From Photobacterium chitinilyticum (GTDB taxonomy: Bacteria > Pseudomonadota > Gammaproteobacteria > Enterobacterales > Vibrionaceae), in assembly GCF_004104355.1 (NCBI RefSeq), contig NZ_RJLM01000004.1, positions 372,001 through 436,000 of the forward strand: 64,000 bases of DNA, written 5' to 3'. The notes below the pieces were generated by a model. That model searched no databases. It was not told the origin of the DNA and saw nothing but the letters and a program-made list of their open reading frames with translations. Both the position numbers and the translations under genes were made by a program. Shown piece after piece: positions 28,177 through 36,054 of the stretch. The stretch's first letter is position 1, and each line of letters starts with the position of its first letter.

Positions 28177-29367
28177 TTATAGAACCGCAGCAATACCTTT
28201 GCATAGTGGTGGCATGTTGGTTTTTGTCATACCAGCAACACTGATACGGCCTGAGCCAACAATATAGATACCGAACTCCTCTTTCAGGCGGTTAACTTGG
28301 TCTTTGTTAAGACCTGAGAAAGAGAACATACCGTTCTGGCGCTCAATGAAGCTGAAGTCAGCATCAACACCCAGATCTTTCAGAGTTTGTACAAAAAGCG
28401 TGCGCATTTCCTGAATACGGTCGCGCATGTCAGCAACTTCTTGCTCCCACTCAGCACGAAGACTGGCATCGTTTAGAATCTCTGTAACGATTGCTGCGCC
28501 GTGCGCAGGAGGGTTTGAGTAAATGACACGGGCAATGCTCTTCACTTGGCTGAAGGCTGTTACTGCCAGCTCAGCGTTTTCCGCTACGAGTGTAAAGGCA
28601 CCTACGCGCTCGTTATACAGGCCGAAGTTTTTGGAGAATGAACTAGCAATTAGCAGTTCTTTGCACTGAGCTGCAAAAATGCGTAGACCTTGTGCATCTT
28701 CCTCAACGCCTTTGGAAAAACCTTGGTAGGCAAAGTCGAACATTGGTAGCAGTTGTTTTTCAACACACAGCTCAGCCAGCTTTTGCCACTGTGCCGCATC
28801 TGGGTCGATACCTGTTGGATTATGACAGCAACCATGAAGTAAGACGATATCGCCAGGAGCTGCCTTAGCTAGGTCAACCAGTGCCGCATCAAAGTCCATA
28901 TTTTTGGTTTCTGCGTTGTAGTAGGCGTATTGTGCGGTTTCCAAACCCGCGGCCTTAAATACACCCATGTGGTTTGCCCATGTAGGGTTGCTGATCCACA
29001 CTTTCACATCGCCAAGCTGGCGCTTGATAAACTCGGCAGCAACACGCAGAGCACCCGTTCCACCAGGAGCTTGAGCGGTTTGCGCGCGTTTGTCTGAAAT
29101 AATTGATGCATCGGCACCAAAAAGTAACTGCTGAACAGCTAAACCATACTCTGCCGTACCTGGAATACTCAGGTAAGATTTAGTTGTCTCTTTTTCCAGT
29201 AAAATGGCTTCTGCTTTTTTTACCGTTGCCAGAACAGGGGTATTGCCAGACTCGTCTTTATAGATACCAACGCCTAGGTTAATTTTTTCCGGGCGGGTGT
29301 CTTTTTTGAACTCTTCAGTCAGGCCTAAAATTGGGTCGGCAGGTGCAGCAGTAATTTTCTCAAACAT
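28177..29367 (-). CDS. aspC: AspC, aspartate/aromatic aminotransferase
   Basis: From the ATG at 29367 the protein is 396 aa, identical in length to E. coli AspC, and starts [21 protein letters not shown] just upstream supports this start over frames reaching to 29394. Class I PLP-aminotransferase motifs are present: [17 protein letters not shown], the substrate loop [10 protein letters not shown], and the PLP-binding Lys in [15 protein letters not shown]. It interconverts aspartate + 2-oxoglutarate with oxaloacetate + glutamate. It occupies the same place relative to gloC and asnS as in E. coli, but with uhp genes inserted before it. Confidence 0.96.
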   Translation of the reverse strand: MFEKITAAPADPILGLTEEFKKDTRPEKINLGVGIYKDESGNTPVLATVKKAEAILLEKETTKSYLSIPGTAEYGLAVQQLLFGADASIISDKRAQTAQAPGGTGALRVAAEFIKRQLGDVKVWISNPTWANHMGVFKAAGLETAQYAYYNAETKNMDFDAALVDLAKAAPGDIVLLHGCCHNPTGIDPDAAQWQKLAELCVEKQLLPMFDFAYQGFSKGVEEDAQGLRIFAAQCKELLIASSFSKNFGLYNERVGAFTLVAENAELAVTAFSQVKSIARVIYSNPPAHGAAIVTEILNDASLRAEWEQEVADMRDRIQEMRTLFVQTLKDLGVDADFSFIERQNGMFSFSGLNKDQVNRLKEEFGIYIVGSGRISVAGMTKTNMPPLCKGIAAVL

Positions 29368-29914
29368 TGTGGTCATCCATGCTGATAAAAACAAACGGTC
29401 ATAACCCTAGTTATACCCTTTGTAAGCAGCTATTGACAACAAAATGCAACAATTTCATGAAAGATTTTTTCAAAGTCACTCATATTTACAGTTTTTGCTT
29501 ACCTTTCACCAGATTTCGATGTTTGTCAGCAATTTCATTTGCAATAAAATTACGACAATAAGCCACGAACCAAGGCGCAATATTGCACTATTTGGCTGTT
29601 TTTTCGTTCCTCAAACATAAAAAAATGTAATTTTACAAGATAATGTGATTTTTGAATTTGTTGATGTGAAACCGATCACAGATGGTAGGGGTGAGCTTCA
29701 AATAGGATTGTTCCCCGATAGAAACGGTCAAATATGATGAATCTGGTCTGTTTATGATCCAAAAGGTTATAAAAAGCCTGCTTTAATTACACTTCGACGG
29801 TAAACATGCCAAATCATAGTTATTACATTGTTCATCATATTCGGTCGAGAGTTGGAAGTTGCCACTGTAGCTGCAAAATTTTAGGCTGCTGCGGTATATA
29901 TCGGGGATAGATTA
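29368..29914. other. Intergenic region, 547 bp, between aspC and the MFS gene
   Basis: This AT-rich region lies between divergent genes. It contains the aspC promoter on the minus strand and a CRP-type site at 29665-29680. I see no coding frame with a ribosome site. Confidence 0.6.
29665..29680. promoter_or_regulatory. Candidate CRP (cAMP receptor) binding site
   Basis: TGTGA-AACCGA-TCACA matches the CRP consensus half-sites exactly with the standard 6-base spacer. It lies 234 bases upstream of the sugar MFS gene start, which fits catabolite control of that transporter. Confidence 0.75.
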
Positions 29915-31267
29915 ATGGAAAAGCCACGCCTTTCATTTTGGCAAATATGGAATATGAGCTTCGGTTTCATGGGAATTCAATTTGGCTTTGGTCTACAGAA
30001 TGCCAATGTCAGTCGAATTTTTGAAACCTTGGGAGCAAGTATTGATCAAATCCCTATTTTATGGATTGCAGCGCCTCTTACGGGCTTACTTGTACAACCG
30101 ATTATCGGTTATTTCAGTGATCGCACCTGGACAGGCTTAGGACGTCGCCGTCCTTACTTTTTGTTTGGTGCGATTTCATCATCGCTCGCTTTGGTTGTTA
30201 TGCCTTATTCTCCGTATTTATGGGTGGCTGCGGGGATGTTGTGGATCCTGGATGCATCGATAAACATTTCGATGGAACCTTTTCGCGCGCTGGTGGCCGA
30301 TAACTTGCCATCTGAACAGCGCACCCAGGGCTTTGCGGTACAAACCTTTTTTATCGGCGTAGGGTCGGTTGTGGCCTCCGCAATGCCTTACCTGCTTAGC
30401 AACGTGTTTGGCGTGGTTAATACAGCGCCTGCCGGAGAGGTTCCGCCGTCGGTAAAAATATCCTTTATCTGCGGCGCTGTTGTTTTCATTGCCTCTATCC
30501 TATGGACAGTGAGCCGTACCAAGGAGTACTCCCCGCAAGAGCTGGCTAAGTTTAATAATGAGCAGTTCGAACCAGAAGAAAAAGCCAGCTTGAAAGAGAT
30601 CATCACCGACATTAAAGCGATGCCAAAGACAATGGTTCAGCTTGCCGTGGTCCAGTTCTTCTCATGGTTTGCGCTATTTGCGATGTGGATTTATACCACC
30701 TCTGCTGTTACGTCGCACATATTTGGTGCTACTGATACCAGCTCTGTAGTGTATAACGAGGGGGCTGACTGGGTTGGATTGTGCTTTGCTGCCTATAACG
30801 GCATTTCGGCACTGGCGGCATTTGCATTGCCTTGGCTTGCCCAGCGCACCAGTCGTAAGTTTGTCCATAGTCTGAGTCTGATCATCGGTGGCCTGAGCCT
30901 AGCCTCAATCTCGCTGATTGAAACACCGTCAATGCTGATGTTCAATATGGTGGGGATCGGTTTGGCCTGGGCCAGTATATTGTGTATGCCTTATGCTATT
31001 TTGGCCGGTGCTCTGCCTGCCAAGAAAATGGGGTTTTATATGGGCGTCTTCAACTTCTTTATCGTGTTGCCGCAAATTCTTGCAGCCGGTGTGCTTGGCT
31101 TTTTCACCCGCTGGGCTTTCGGTGGCAATACCATGATGGCAATAGTGCTTGGCGGTTTATCAATGGTGTTTGCCGGGTTGATGGTGTTCGTGGTCAAAGA
31201 TGAAGATGAACCGAATATCGCTAAACCTGAACGCAGTGAAGATAGAGCAAAGCCTATATCAGTATAA
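29915..31267 (+). CDS. MFS sugar transporter (SLC45 / maltose-transporter-like)
   Basis: The 450-aa protein has 12 predicted transmembrane segments. It has the N-terminal pattern FWQIWNMSFGFMGIQFGFGL, the cytoplasmic signature GYFSDRTWTGLGRRRPYF of the GPH/SLC45-type group, and DASINISMEPFRALVADNLP in helix 4. Homologues in marine gammaproteobacteria and Caulobacter take up maltose or other disaccharides by proton symport; the substrate here is unproven. The long leader with a CRP site suggests catabolite-controlled expression. No sugar hydrolase gene is adjacent. Confidence 0.82.
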   Translation: MEKPRLSFWQIWNMSFGFMGIQFGFGLQNANVSRIFETLGASIDQIPILWIAAPLTGLLVQPIIGYFSDRTWTGLGRRRPYFLFGAISSSLALVVMPYSPYLWVAAGMLWILDASINISMEPFRALVADNLPSEQRTQGFAVQTFFIGVGSVVASAMPYLLSNVFGVVNTAPAGEVPPSVKISFICGAVVFIASILWTVSRTKEYSPQELAKFNNEQFEPEEKASLKEIITDIKAMPKTMVQLAVVQFFSWFALFAMWIYTTSAVTSHIFGATDTSSVVYNEGADWVGLCFAAYNGISALAAFALPWLAQRTSRKFVHSLSLIIGGLSLASISLIETPSMLMFNMVGIGLAWASILCMPYAILAGALPAKKMGFYMGVFNFFIVLPQILAAGVLGFFTRWAFGGNTMMAIVLGGLSMVFAGLMVFVVKDEDEPNIAKPERSEDRAKPISV

Positions 31268-31293
31268 GGGACTCCTTATGTAACCCTGTAATG

Positions 31294-31317
31294 AAGCCGT
31301 CCATTGGGCGGCTTTTT
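31294..31317 (+). terminator. Terminator after the MFS gene
   Basis: AAGCCGTCC pairs with GGGCGGCTT (one G-T pair) around a 3-base loop, followed by a short T run, 26 bases after the stop. Confidence 0.85.
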
Positions 31318-31410
31318 GCTGATCTCGGCTTGGCGCTAATTCTGGCTGGGAGGCGTTGTTAAATTGTTTATACTTAATGCAGTATTGAGCGGGTACAACT
31401 GGAAGAGGTT

Positions 31411-31593
31411 ATGACTGTGGGAAGAAGGCTATTGGTTTGTTTGTTCGCCGTTATGCTTTCTAGCTGTGCGTCTAATGACGATGGCTACTCATGGGAGCCT
31501 GGTGACGAGATCCGAACTGACAGTACCGGCGTTGTCGCTCCTGAGTCGATCATTTTGCCTCAAGAAGACATCGATGCCATTAACAAGCTATAG
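31411..31593 (+). CDS. Small lipoprotein, 60 aa
   Basis: The protein has a clear signal (MTVGRRLLVCLFAVML) and a lipobox LSSC placing the acylated Cys at residue 19, leaving a ~42-residue acidic mature part (SNDDGYSWEPGDEIRTD ... EDIDAINKL). GAAGAGG lies just upstream of the ATG. No family recognised. It is encoded alone between the MFS gene and the yehS-like gene. Confidence 0.75.
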   Translation: MTVGRRLLVCLFAVMLSSCASNDDGYSWEPGDEIRTDSTGVVAPESIILPQEDIDAINKL

Positions 31594-31723
31594 CAATCGA
31601 CTGCAGCAGAATAGCGGAGCCATTATTGAGAATAAGTCTATGGCATAAATTAAAATCTGTTAGAGTAGCGGCGAATTGAACAGCCGTTACACTAACGTCT
31701 GCCGTTTTTATTAGGACATATTT

Positions 31724-32203
31724 GTGGTCAATAACGATATCTTACGCCGCCTTCGCTATACCTTTGATTTCAGTGATTCGGCAATGATCGACATCTTTCA
31801 GGCAGCCGAGCATGAGGTCACGCGAGAGCAGGTGAGCGATTGGTTGAAGAAAGAAGATGATACGGCATTTAAGAAATGCAGTGATACTGAATTGGCCATT
31901 TTTCTTAATGGCCTGATCAATATCAAACGTGGTAAAAAGGAAGGCCCGCAACCTGAACCAGAACAGCGTCTGACCAACAATATGATTTTCATGAAGTTGA
32001 GAATTGCATTGAACTTAAAAGCTGAAGATGTTCTGGATATTATGGAGTCAGTCAATTTCGGTATGAGCAAGCATGAGCTAAGTGCTTTCTTCCGTAAGCC
32101 AGAAAACAAACACTACCGTGAGTGCAAGGATCAGATCCTGCGTAATTTCTTGTTGGGTGTGCAGCAGCAACATCGACCGGATGCTCAGGAAAGTGTTGAG
32201 TAA
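31724..32203 (+). CDS. yehS: DUF1456 family protein, YehS-like
   Basis: The 159-aa protein contains two tandem copies of the DUF1456 unit: NNDILRRLRYTFDFSD ... VSDWLKKEDD and NNMIFMKLRIALNLKAEDV ... LSAFFRKPENKHYRECKD. A GTG start at 31724 with TTAGGA seven bases upstream gives the conserved MVNNDILRRLRY start. The biochemical role of this family is not established. It is a single gene with its own terminator. Confidence 0.9.
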   Translation: MVNNDILRRLRYTFDFSDSAMIDIFQAAEHEVTREQVSDWLKKEDDTAFKKCSDTELAIFLNGLINIKRGKKEGPQPEPEQRLTNNMIFMKLRIALNLKAEDVLDIMESVNFGMSKHELSAFFRKPENKHYRECKDQILRNFLLGVQQQHRPDAQESVE

Positions 32204-32235
32204 TCTCAGTTAATATTGCGGTAATGATGATATTT

Positions 32236-32258
32236 AAAAGCGCCTTAAGGCGCTTTTT
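32236..32258 (+). terminator. Rho-independent terminator after yehS
   Basis: AAAAGCGCC / GGCGCTTTT with a 4-base loop and six T residues, 32 bases past the stop. Confidence 0.93.
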
Positions 32259-32277
32259 TCATGGGGGAGGATTGGCA

Positions 32278-32496
32278 TTAGCCGTGTTTCTTCAATTGAA
32301 TGTAGAGGTTTTCTACTTTGGTCCGAGCCCATTCTGTCTTGCGCAAAAACTTCAGGCTGGATTTGATGCTCGGATTATCGGTAAAACAGCGAATGTTAAT
32401 TCGACTACCGAGCTCTTCCCAGCCATAGTAGTCAACAAGTTCTGTGAGCAGTTTTTCCAGGGTAATACCGTGTAGCGGGTTGTTAGCTTGGGTCAT
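32278..32496 (-). CDS. VF530-family small DNA-binding protein
   Basis: From ATG 32496 the protein is 72 aa and contains [21 protein letters not shown] and [31 protein letters not shown], the signature of the VF530/DUF2132 fold named after Vibrio fischeri VF530. An upstream TTG at 32523 adds nine residues not in the family. A structure-based DNA-binding role has been proposed for the family. It lies just beyond the end of asnS on the same strand, after a terminator. Confidence 0.9.
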   Translation of the reverse strand: MTQANNPLHGITLEKLLTELVDYYGWEELGSRINIRCFTDNPSIKSSLKFLRKTEWARTKVENLYIQLKKHG

Positions 32497-32521
32497 AGGG
32501 TTACCAGTAGGGTAGACAAAC

Positions 32522-32549
32522 AAAAAGGCTACCCGAGGGCAGCCTTTTC
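32522..32549 (-). terminator. Terminator of asnS
   Basis: On the minus strand AAGGCT(GCCC) pairs with (GGGT)AGCCTT and is followed by TTTTTGTTTG, about 20 bases after the asnS stop. Confidence 0.85.
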
Positions 32550-32568
32550 TATTCAGGATAACTTCTAA

Positions 32569-33969
32569 TTAGAAGTTAGCAGAACGTGGAGCACGAGGGA
32601 ACGGAATTACGTCACGGATGTTTGCCATACCAGTTACGTAAGTTACCAGACGCTCGAAGCCTAGACCGAAACCTGAATGTGGAACTGTACCGTAGCGACG
32701 TAGATCGCGGTACCAGTCTAGGTGAGTAGGGTCGATGCCCATTTCGTCAATACGCTTGTCCAGAAGCTCTAGACGCTCTTCACGCTGGGAACCACCAATG
32801 ATTTCACCGATGCCCGGTGCAAGAACGTCCATTGCAGCAACAGTCTTGCCATCATCGTTCATACGCATGTAGAACGCTTTGATGTCTTTCGGGTAGTTCT
32901 TAACAACAACTGGTGCCTTGAAGTGTTCTTCAGCAAGGTAGCGTTCGTGCTCAGAAGACATGTCGATGCCCCACTCAACATCGAATTCAAAGTCGCGACC
33001 AGAATCTTTCAGGATCTGGATTGCGTCTGTGTAGTCAACTTGTGCGAAGTCAGAATCAACAAACTGCTCTAGACGAGTAATTGCTTCTTTGTTGATACGC
33101 TGTGCAAAGAACTCAAGATCGTCACGACGCTCTTCAAGAACCGCTTTGAACACGTACTTCAACATGTCTTCGGCCAGTTTTGCTACATCGTCAAGCTCTG
33201 CGAAAGCAACTTCCGGCTCAACCATCCAGAACTCCGCAAGGTGGCGGCTGGTGTTTGAGTTTTCAGCACGGAATGTCGGGCCGAATGTGTACACTTTGCT
33301 CAGAGCACAAGCATACGTTTCAGCATTCAACTGACCAGATACTGTTAGGAACGTTTCTTTACCAAAGAAGTCTTTATCAAAGTCAACTTCACCAGCATCA
33401 GTCATTGGTGTGTTCACCAAATCAAGAGTTGACACGCGGAACATCTCACCGGCACCTTCACAGTCCGAAGCTGTGATCAGTGGCGCTGACATCCAGAAGT
33501 AGCCTTGTTCGTGGTAGAAGCGGTGAATTGCCTGAGACAGACAGTTACGAACACGTGCTACCGCACCGATCACGTTAGTACGCGGGCGCAGGTGAGCAAC
33601 TTCACGAAGATACTCGATAGAATGGCGAGTCTTTGCCATTGGATATGTGTCAGCGTCTTCAACCCAACCAACAACTTTAACGTTTGTTGCCGCTAGCTCG
33701 AAATCTTGACCTTTTGCTGGTGATTCAACAACCTTGCCTGTGACCTCAACAGAGCAACCAGTCGTCAGTTTTAGAACTTCTTCCTGGTAATTATTTAACT
33801 CATTTGGGACCACGGCCTGAATCGGGTCGAAACAAGAGCCGTCATAAATGGCAAGAAAAGAGATCCCAGCTTTGGAATCACGACGTGAGCGGATCCAACC
33901 GCGGACAGTGACTTCAGTGTCTACTGCCAGCTTACCGCTTAATACGTCTGTTACAGGCGCGTAAGTCAT
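32569..33969 (-). CDS. asnS: AsnS, asparaginyl-tRNA synthetase
   Basis: The 466-aa protein is the same length as E. coli AsnS. It has an N-terminal OB-fold anticodon-binding domain ([18 protein letters not shown]) and a class II catalytic core: motif 2 [20 protein letters not shown] and motif 3 [15 protein letters not shown]. It charges tRNA-Asn with asparagine in the cytosol. In E. coli asnS also follows aspC with one gene between them. Confidence 0.98.
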   Translation of the reverse strand: MTYAPVTDVLSGKLAVDTEVTVRGWIRSRRDSKAGISFLAIYDGSCFDPIQAVVPNELNNYQEEVLKLTTGCSVEVTGKVVESPAKGQDFELAATNVKVVGWVEDADTYPMAKTRHSIEYLREVAHLRPRTNVIGAVARVRNCLSQAIHRFYHEQGYFWMSAPLITASDCEGAGEMFRVSTLDLVNTPMTDAGEVDFDKDFFGKETFLTVSGQLNAETYACALSKVYTFGPTFRAENSNTSRHLAEFWMVEPEVAFAELDDVAKLAEDMLKYVFKAVLEERRDDLEFFAQRINKEAITRLEQFVDSDFAQVDYTDAIQILKDSGRDFEFDVEWGIDMSSEHERYLAEEHFKAPVVVKNYPKDIKAFYMRMNDDGKTVAAMDVLAPGIGEIIGGSQREERLELLDKRIDEMGIDPTHLDWYRDLRRYGTVPHSGFGLGFERLVTYVTGMANIRDVIPFPRAPRSANF

Positions 33970-34058
33970 GTTTAAATTATTCTCCGTTAAGGCACTTTAT
34001 AAATATGTGCTTAAAGATACAGTCCGAAAGAGCAATATTACCTGTCTTACGTCAAGCA

Positions 34059-35681
34059 TCAAGCTTTGTTATCACTTGAAAGGGTAAATTGATGAAGTAA
34101 TTGCTCTAGTTGTTCGGCTAACTGCTCAAGATTTACACTAATCTCACGAGATTGTAGTGCATGGGCGGAGGTATCGTCTGCATGACTGGTGATGGTTTCG
34201 ACTTTTGTTCTAATAGAATCGGCTACATGGGCCTGAGTCGAGCTTTGTTGCTGAATATCATTCGCGTGGTTGTTAACCACCTGAATTCCACCGCCTATTT
34301 CTGATAATGCCAGAGAAAGCTGCTCGATGGTTGCCATTTTACTGTAAGCCGTCTGGCAGGTTGTTTCAACCGCACAGGCTGATGCTTCACAGTCATTGTG
34401 CAGCGCCTCGATAATCGATTGGATATCGCCGGTTGCCTGATGGGTGCGGTTGGCCAGATTACGTACTTCCTCGGCAACGACGGCAAAGCCTCGACCTTGC
34501 TCTCCTGCTCTGGCTGCTTCAATAGCCGCATTCAAAGCCAGAAGGTTAGTTTGCTCTGCAATCGCCCGGATCACATCCAAAATACTGGCAACTTGTTGGC
34601 TTTGTTCATTGAGATTATCTATACGGTGTTTGACATTCTCTATATCGGTGACAAGGATTTTGATGTCGTTGCCGGCATCATTGGCAAGCTGGGTACCGAG
34701 AATTGCGGACTGAGAGGCGTTCTGGCTTAAAGTCGCGGCTTCCGTTGTTCGCTGTTCGATGTCATGTTGCTGATGCTGCATATCATCGATTGCAATAAAC
34801 ATTTCAGAGGTTTCATTGCGCTGGCTGTCGGCGGCATTGGTTGTATCTGCCGATACACTTATTAGGTGGTTTGCCTGTTGGGTCAGTGATTCAGACGTAT
34901 TTTGCACCTGCTGCAGGCTGGACGAGAAATTATCCAGCATCTGATCATAGCTATGGCAAAGCTCACCGATTTCATCCGTTCGGCTTTCATTTAGACGACC
35001 ACTTAGATCTTTGTTAATACTCGCTTGCTTCATATAGTCCGATACACGGCGCAGTGGTCGAACGATCATTCTACGAATCATGGTAAGCGAGAACAGAAAA
35101 CCGGTAGCGGCAATAACAGCCATGATACCACCGGCAACCAGCAGTTGTTCATTGACGCGCTGGTAGAGCGGGTTGAGGTTATATTCTAGCCTAACCACAC
35201 CAAGTACTTCCCCCTCAGGTACGATATGGCACTGAAGGCAGTTTGTGCCTCGATAGTTGGCGCTGGCCTTCATGGGCAGGGCGACCAACAGTGTCTGGCT
35301 GTTGTTGGTGGTGGTGATGGTTTCGGTAATTAGTTCGCCTTGAAGTGCTCGCTGGTCAAATTCATCGATCGGTGCCTGATCGTTCAGTCCCGGACCGAAT
35401 GTATTGGTTACTGCTGGGCTACGAATAACGCGGACGTTCTCAATCCCGCTGTGGGAGAGTACCTTGTCGCGCAGGGTTTCTCGCTGGGCCATGGTGCCAG
35501 TGAGCATCATCATGTTTAGGCTGTCGAAATAGTTGCCTGCCTTGTCTAAGGTCTGCTCGCTAATAACAGACTCAAGCAGCACCTTTTGCTGACGCGATTC
35601 ATAGGCCAATGATGTGATTAACACAACGGTAAACACTATAAAAAGTGTTAAGAGGAGTTTGTGAGCAATTGTTAAGCGCAT
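34059..35681 (-). CDS. Methyl-accepting chemotaxis protein with a periplasmic haem c motif
   Basis: The 540-aa transducer has an N-terminal helix (residues ~8-27), a periplasmic domain to ~172, a second helix (~173-200), a HAMP domain ([18 protein letters not shown]) and a long MCP signalling domain whose tip is [33 protein letters not shown]. The periplasmic part contains CLQCH at residues 148-152, a covalent haem c attachment motif. Such haem-bearing receptors are known in Geobacter and Desulfovibrio (DcrA), where they sense redox or oxygen. Haem attachment here is inferred from the motif only. No cheW or cheA genes are nearby. Confidence 0.9.
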   Translation of the reverse strand: MRLTIAHKLLLTLFIVFTVVLITSLAYESRQQKVLLESVISEQTLDKAGNYFDSLNMMMLTGTMAQRETLRDKVLSHSGIENVRVIRSPAVTNTFGPGLNDQAPIDEFDQRALQGELITETITTTNNSQTLLVALPMKASANYRGTNCLQCHIVPEGEVLGVVRLEYNLNPLYQRVNEQLLVAGGIMAVIAATGFLFSLTMIRRMIVRPLRRVSDYMKQASINKDLSGRLNESRTDEIGELCHSYDQMLDNFSSSLQQVQNTSESLTQQANHLISVSADTTNAADSQRNETSEMFIAIDDMQHQQHDIEQRTTEAATLSQNASQSAILGTQLANDAGNDIKILVTDIENVKHRIDNLNEQSQQVASILDVIRAIAEQTNLLALNAAIEAARAGEQGRGFAVVAEEVRNLANRTHQATGDIQSIIEALHNDCEASACAVETTCQTAYSKMATIEQLSLALSEIGGGIQVVNNHANDIQQQSSTQAHVADSIRTKVETITSHADDTSAHALQSREISVNLEQLAEQLEQLLHQFTLSSDNKA

Positions 35682-36054
35682 CTTCCATGATCTCTTTTGT
35701 AGGGCGTTTCATCGCTAACAGAATAGATACCATCCCTATGCTTTCTTTTTGCCACGACAACAGCAAAGCAATGATGAGATCAATTGCTCTGATTTTGACG
35801 GGGTGAAGAACGACTTCGGTTGGCTTAGATAACAGTTCAGTCTGTTATTCTTATATTTTTATATGGGTATAGTGTAATAGCTGAGGTTGTTAAAAAATAG
35901 TTCTGCTCTGGTTATTGTGAAGTTGAGCATGGCTGCTTGGTCACATAAAAACAGATTTTGAAAAGTAGTGGTTTTATTTGCTTCAGAAAAAAAGCTCGAT
36001 AATACGAGCTTTTTTCTGCTTGTGTCATTAGATGTTTACCCTGCGACCGGGGGG
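35682..36054. other. Intergenic region, 373 bp
   Basis: The region holds the MCP gene promoter (minus strand) and the terminator of the lipoprotein gene at 35986-36016. No coding frame is supported. Confidence 0.6.
35986..36016. terminator. Terminator of the 935-aa lipoprotein gene
   Basis: AAAAAAGCTCG / CGAGCTTTTTT is an 11-bp stem with a 6-base loop. On the minus strand it is followed by a T run. The A/T-flanked stem makes it usable in both directions. Confidence 0.88.
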
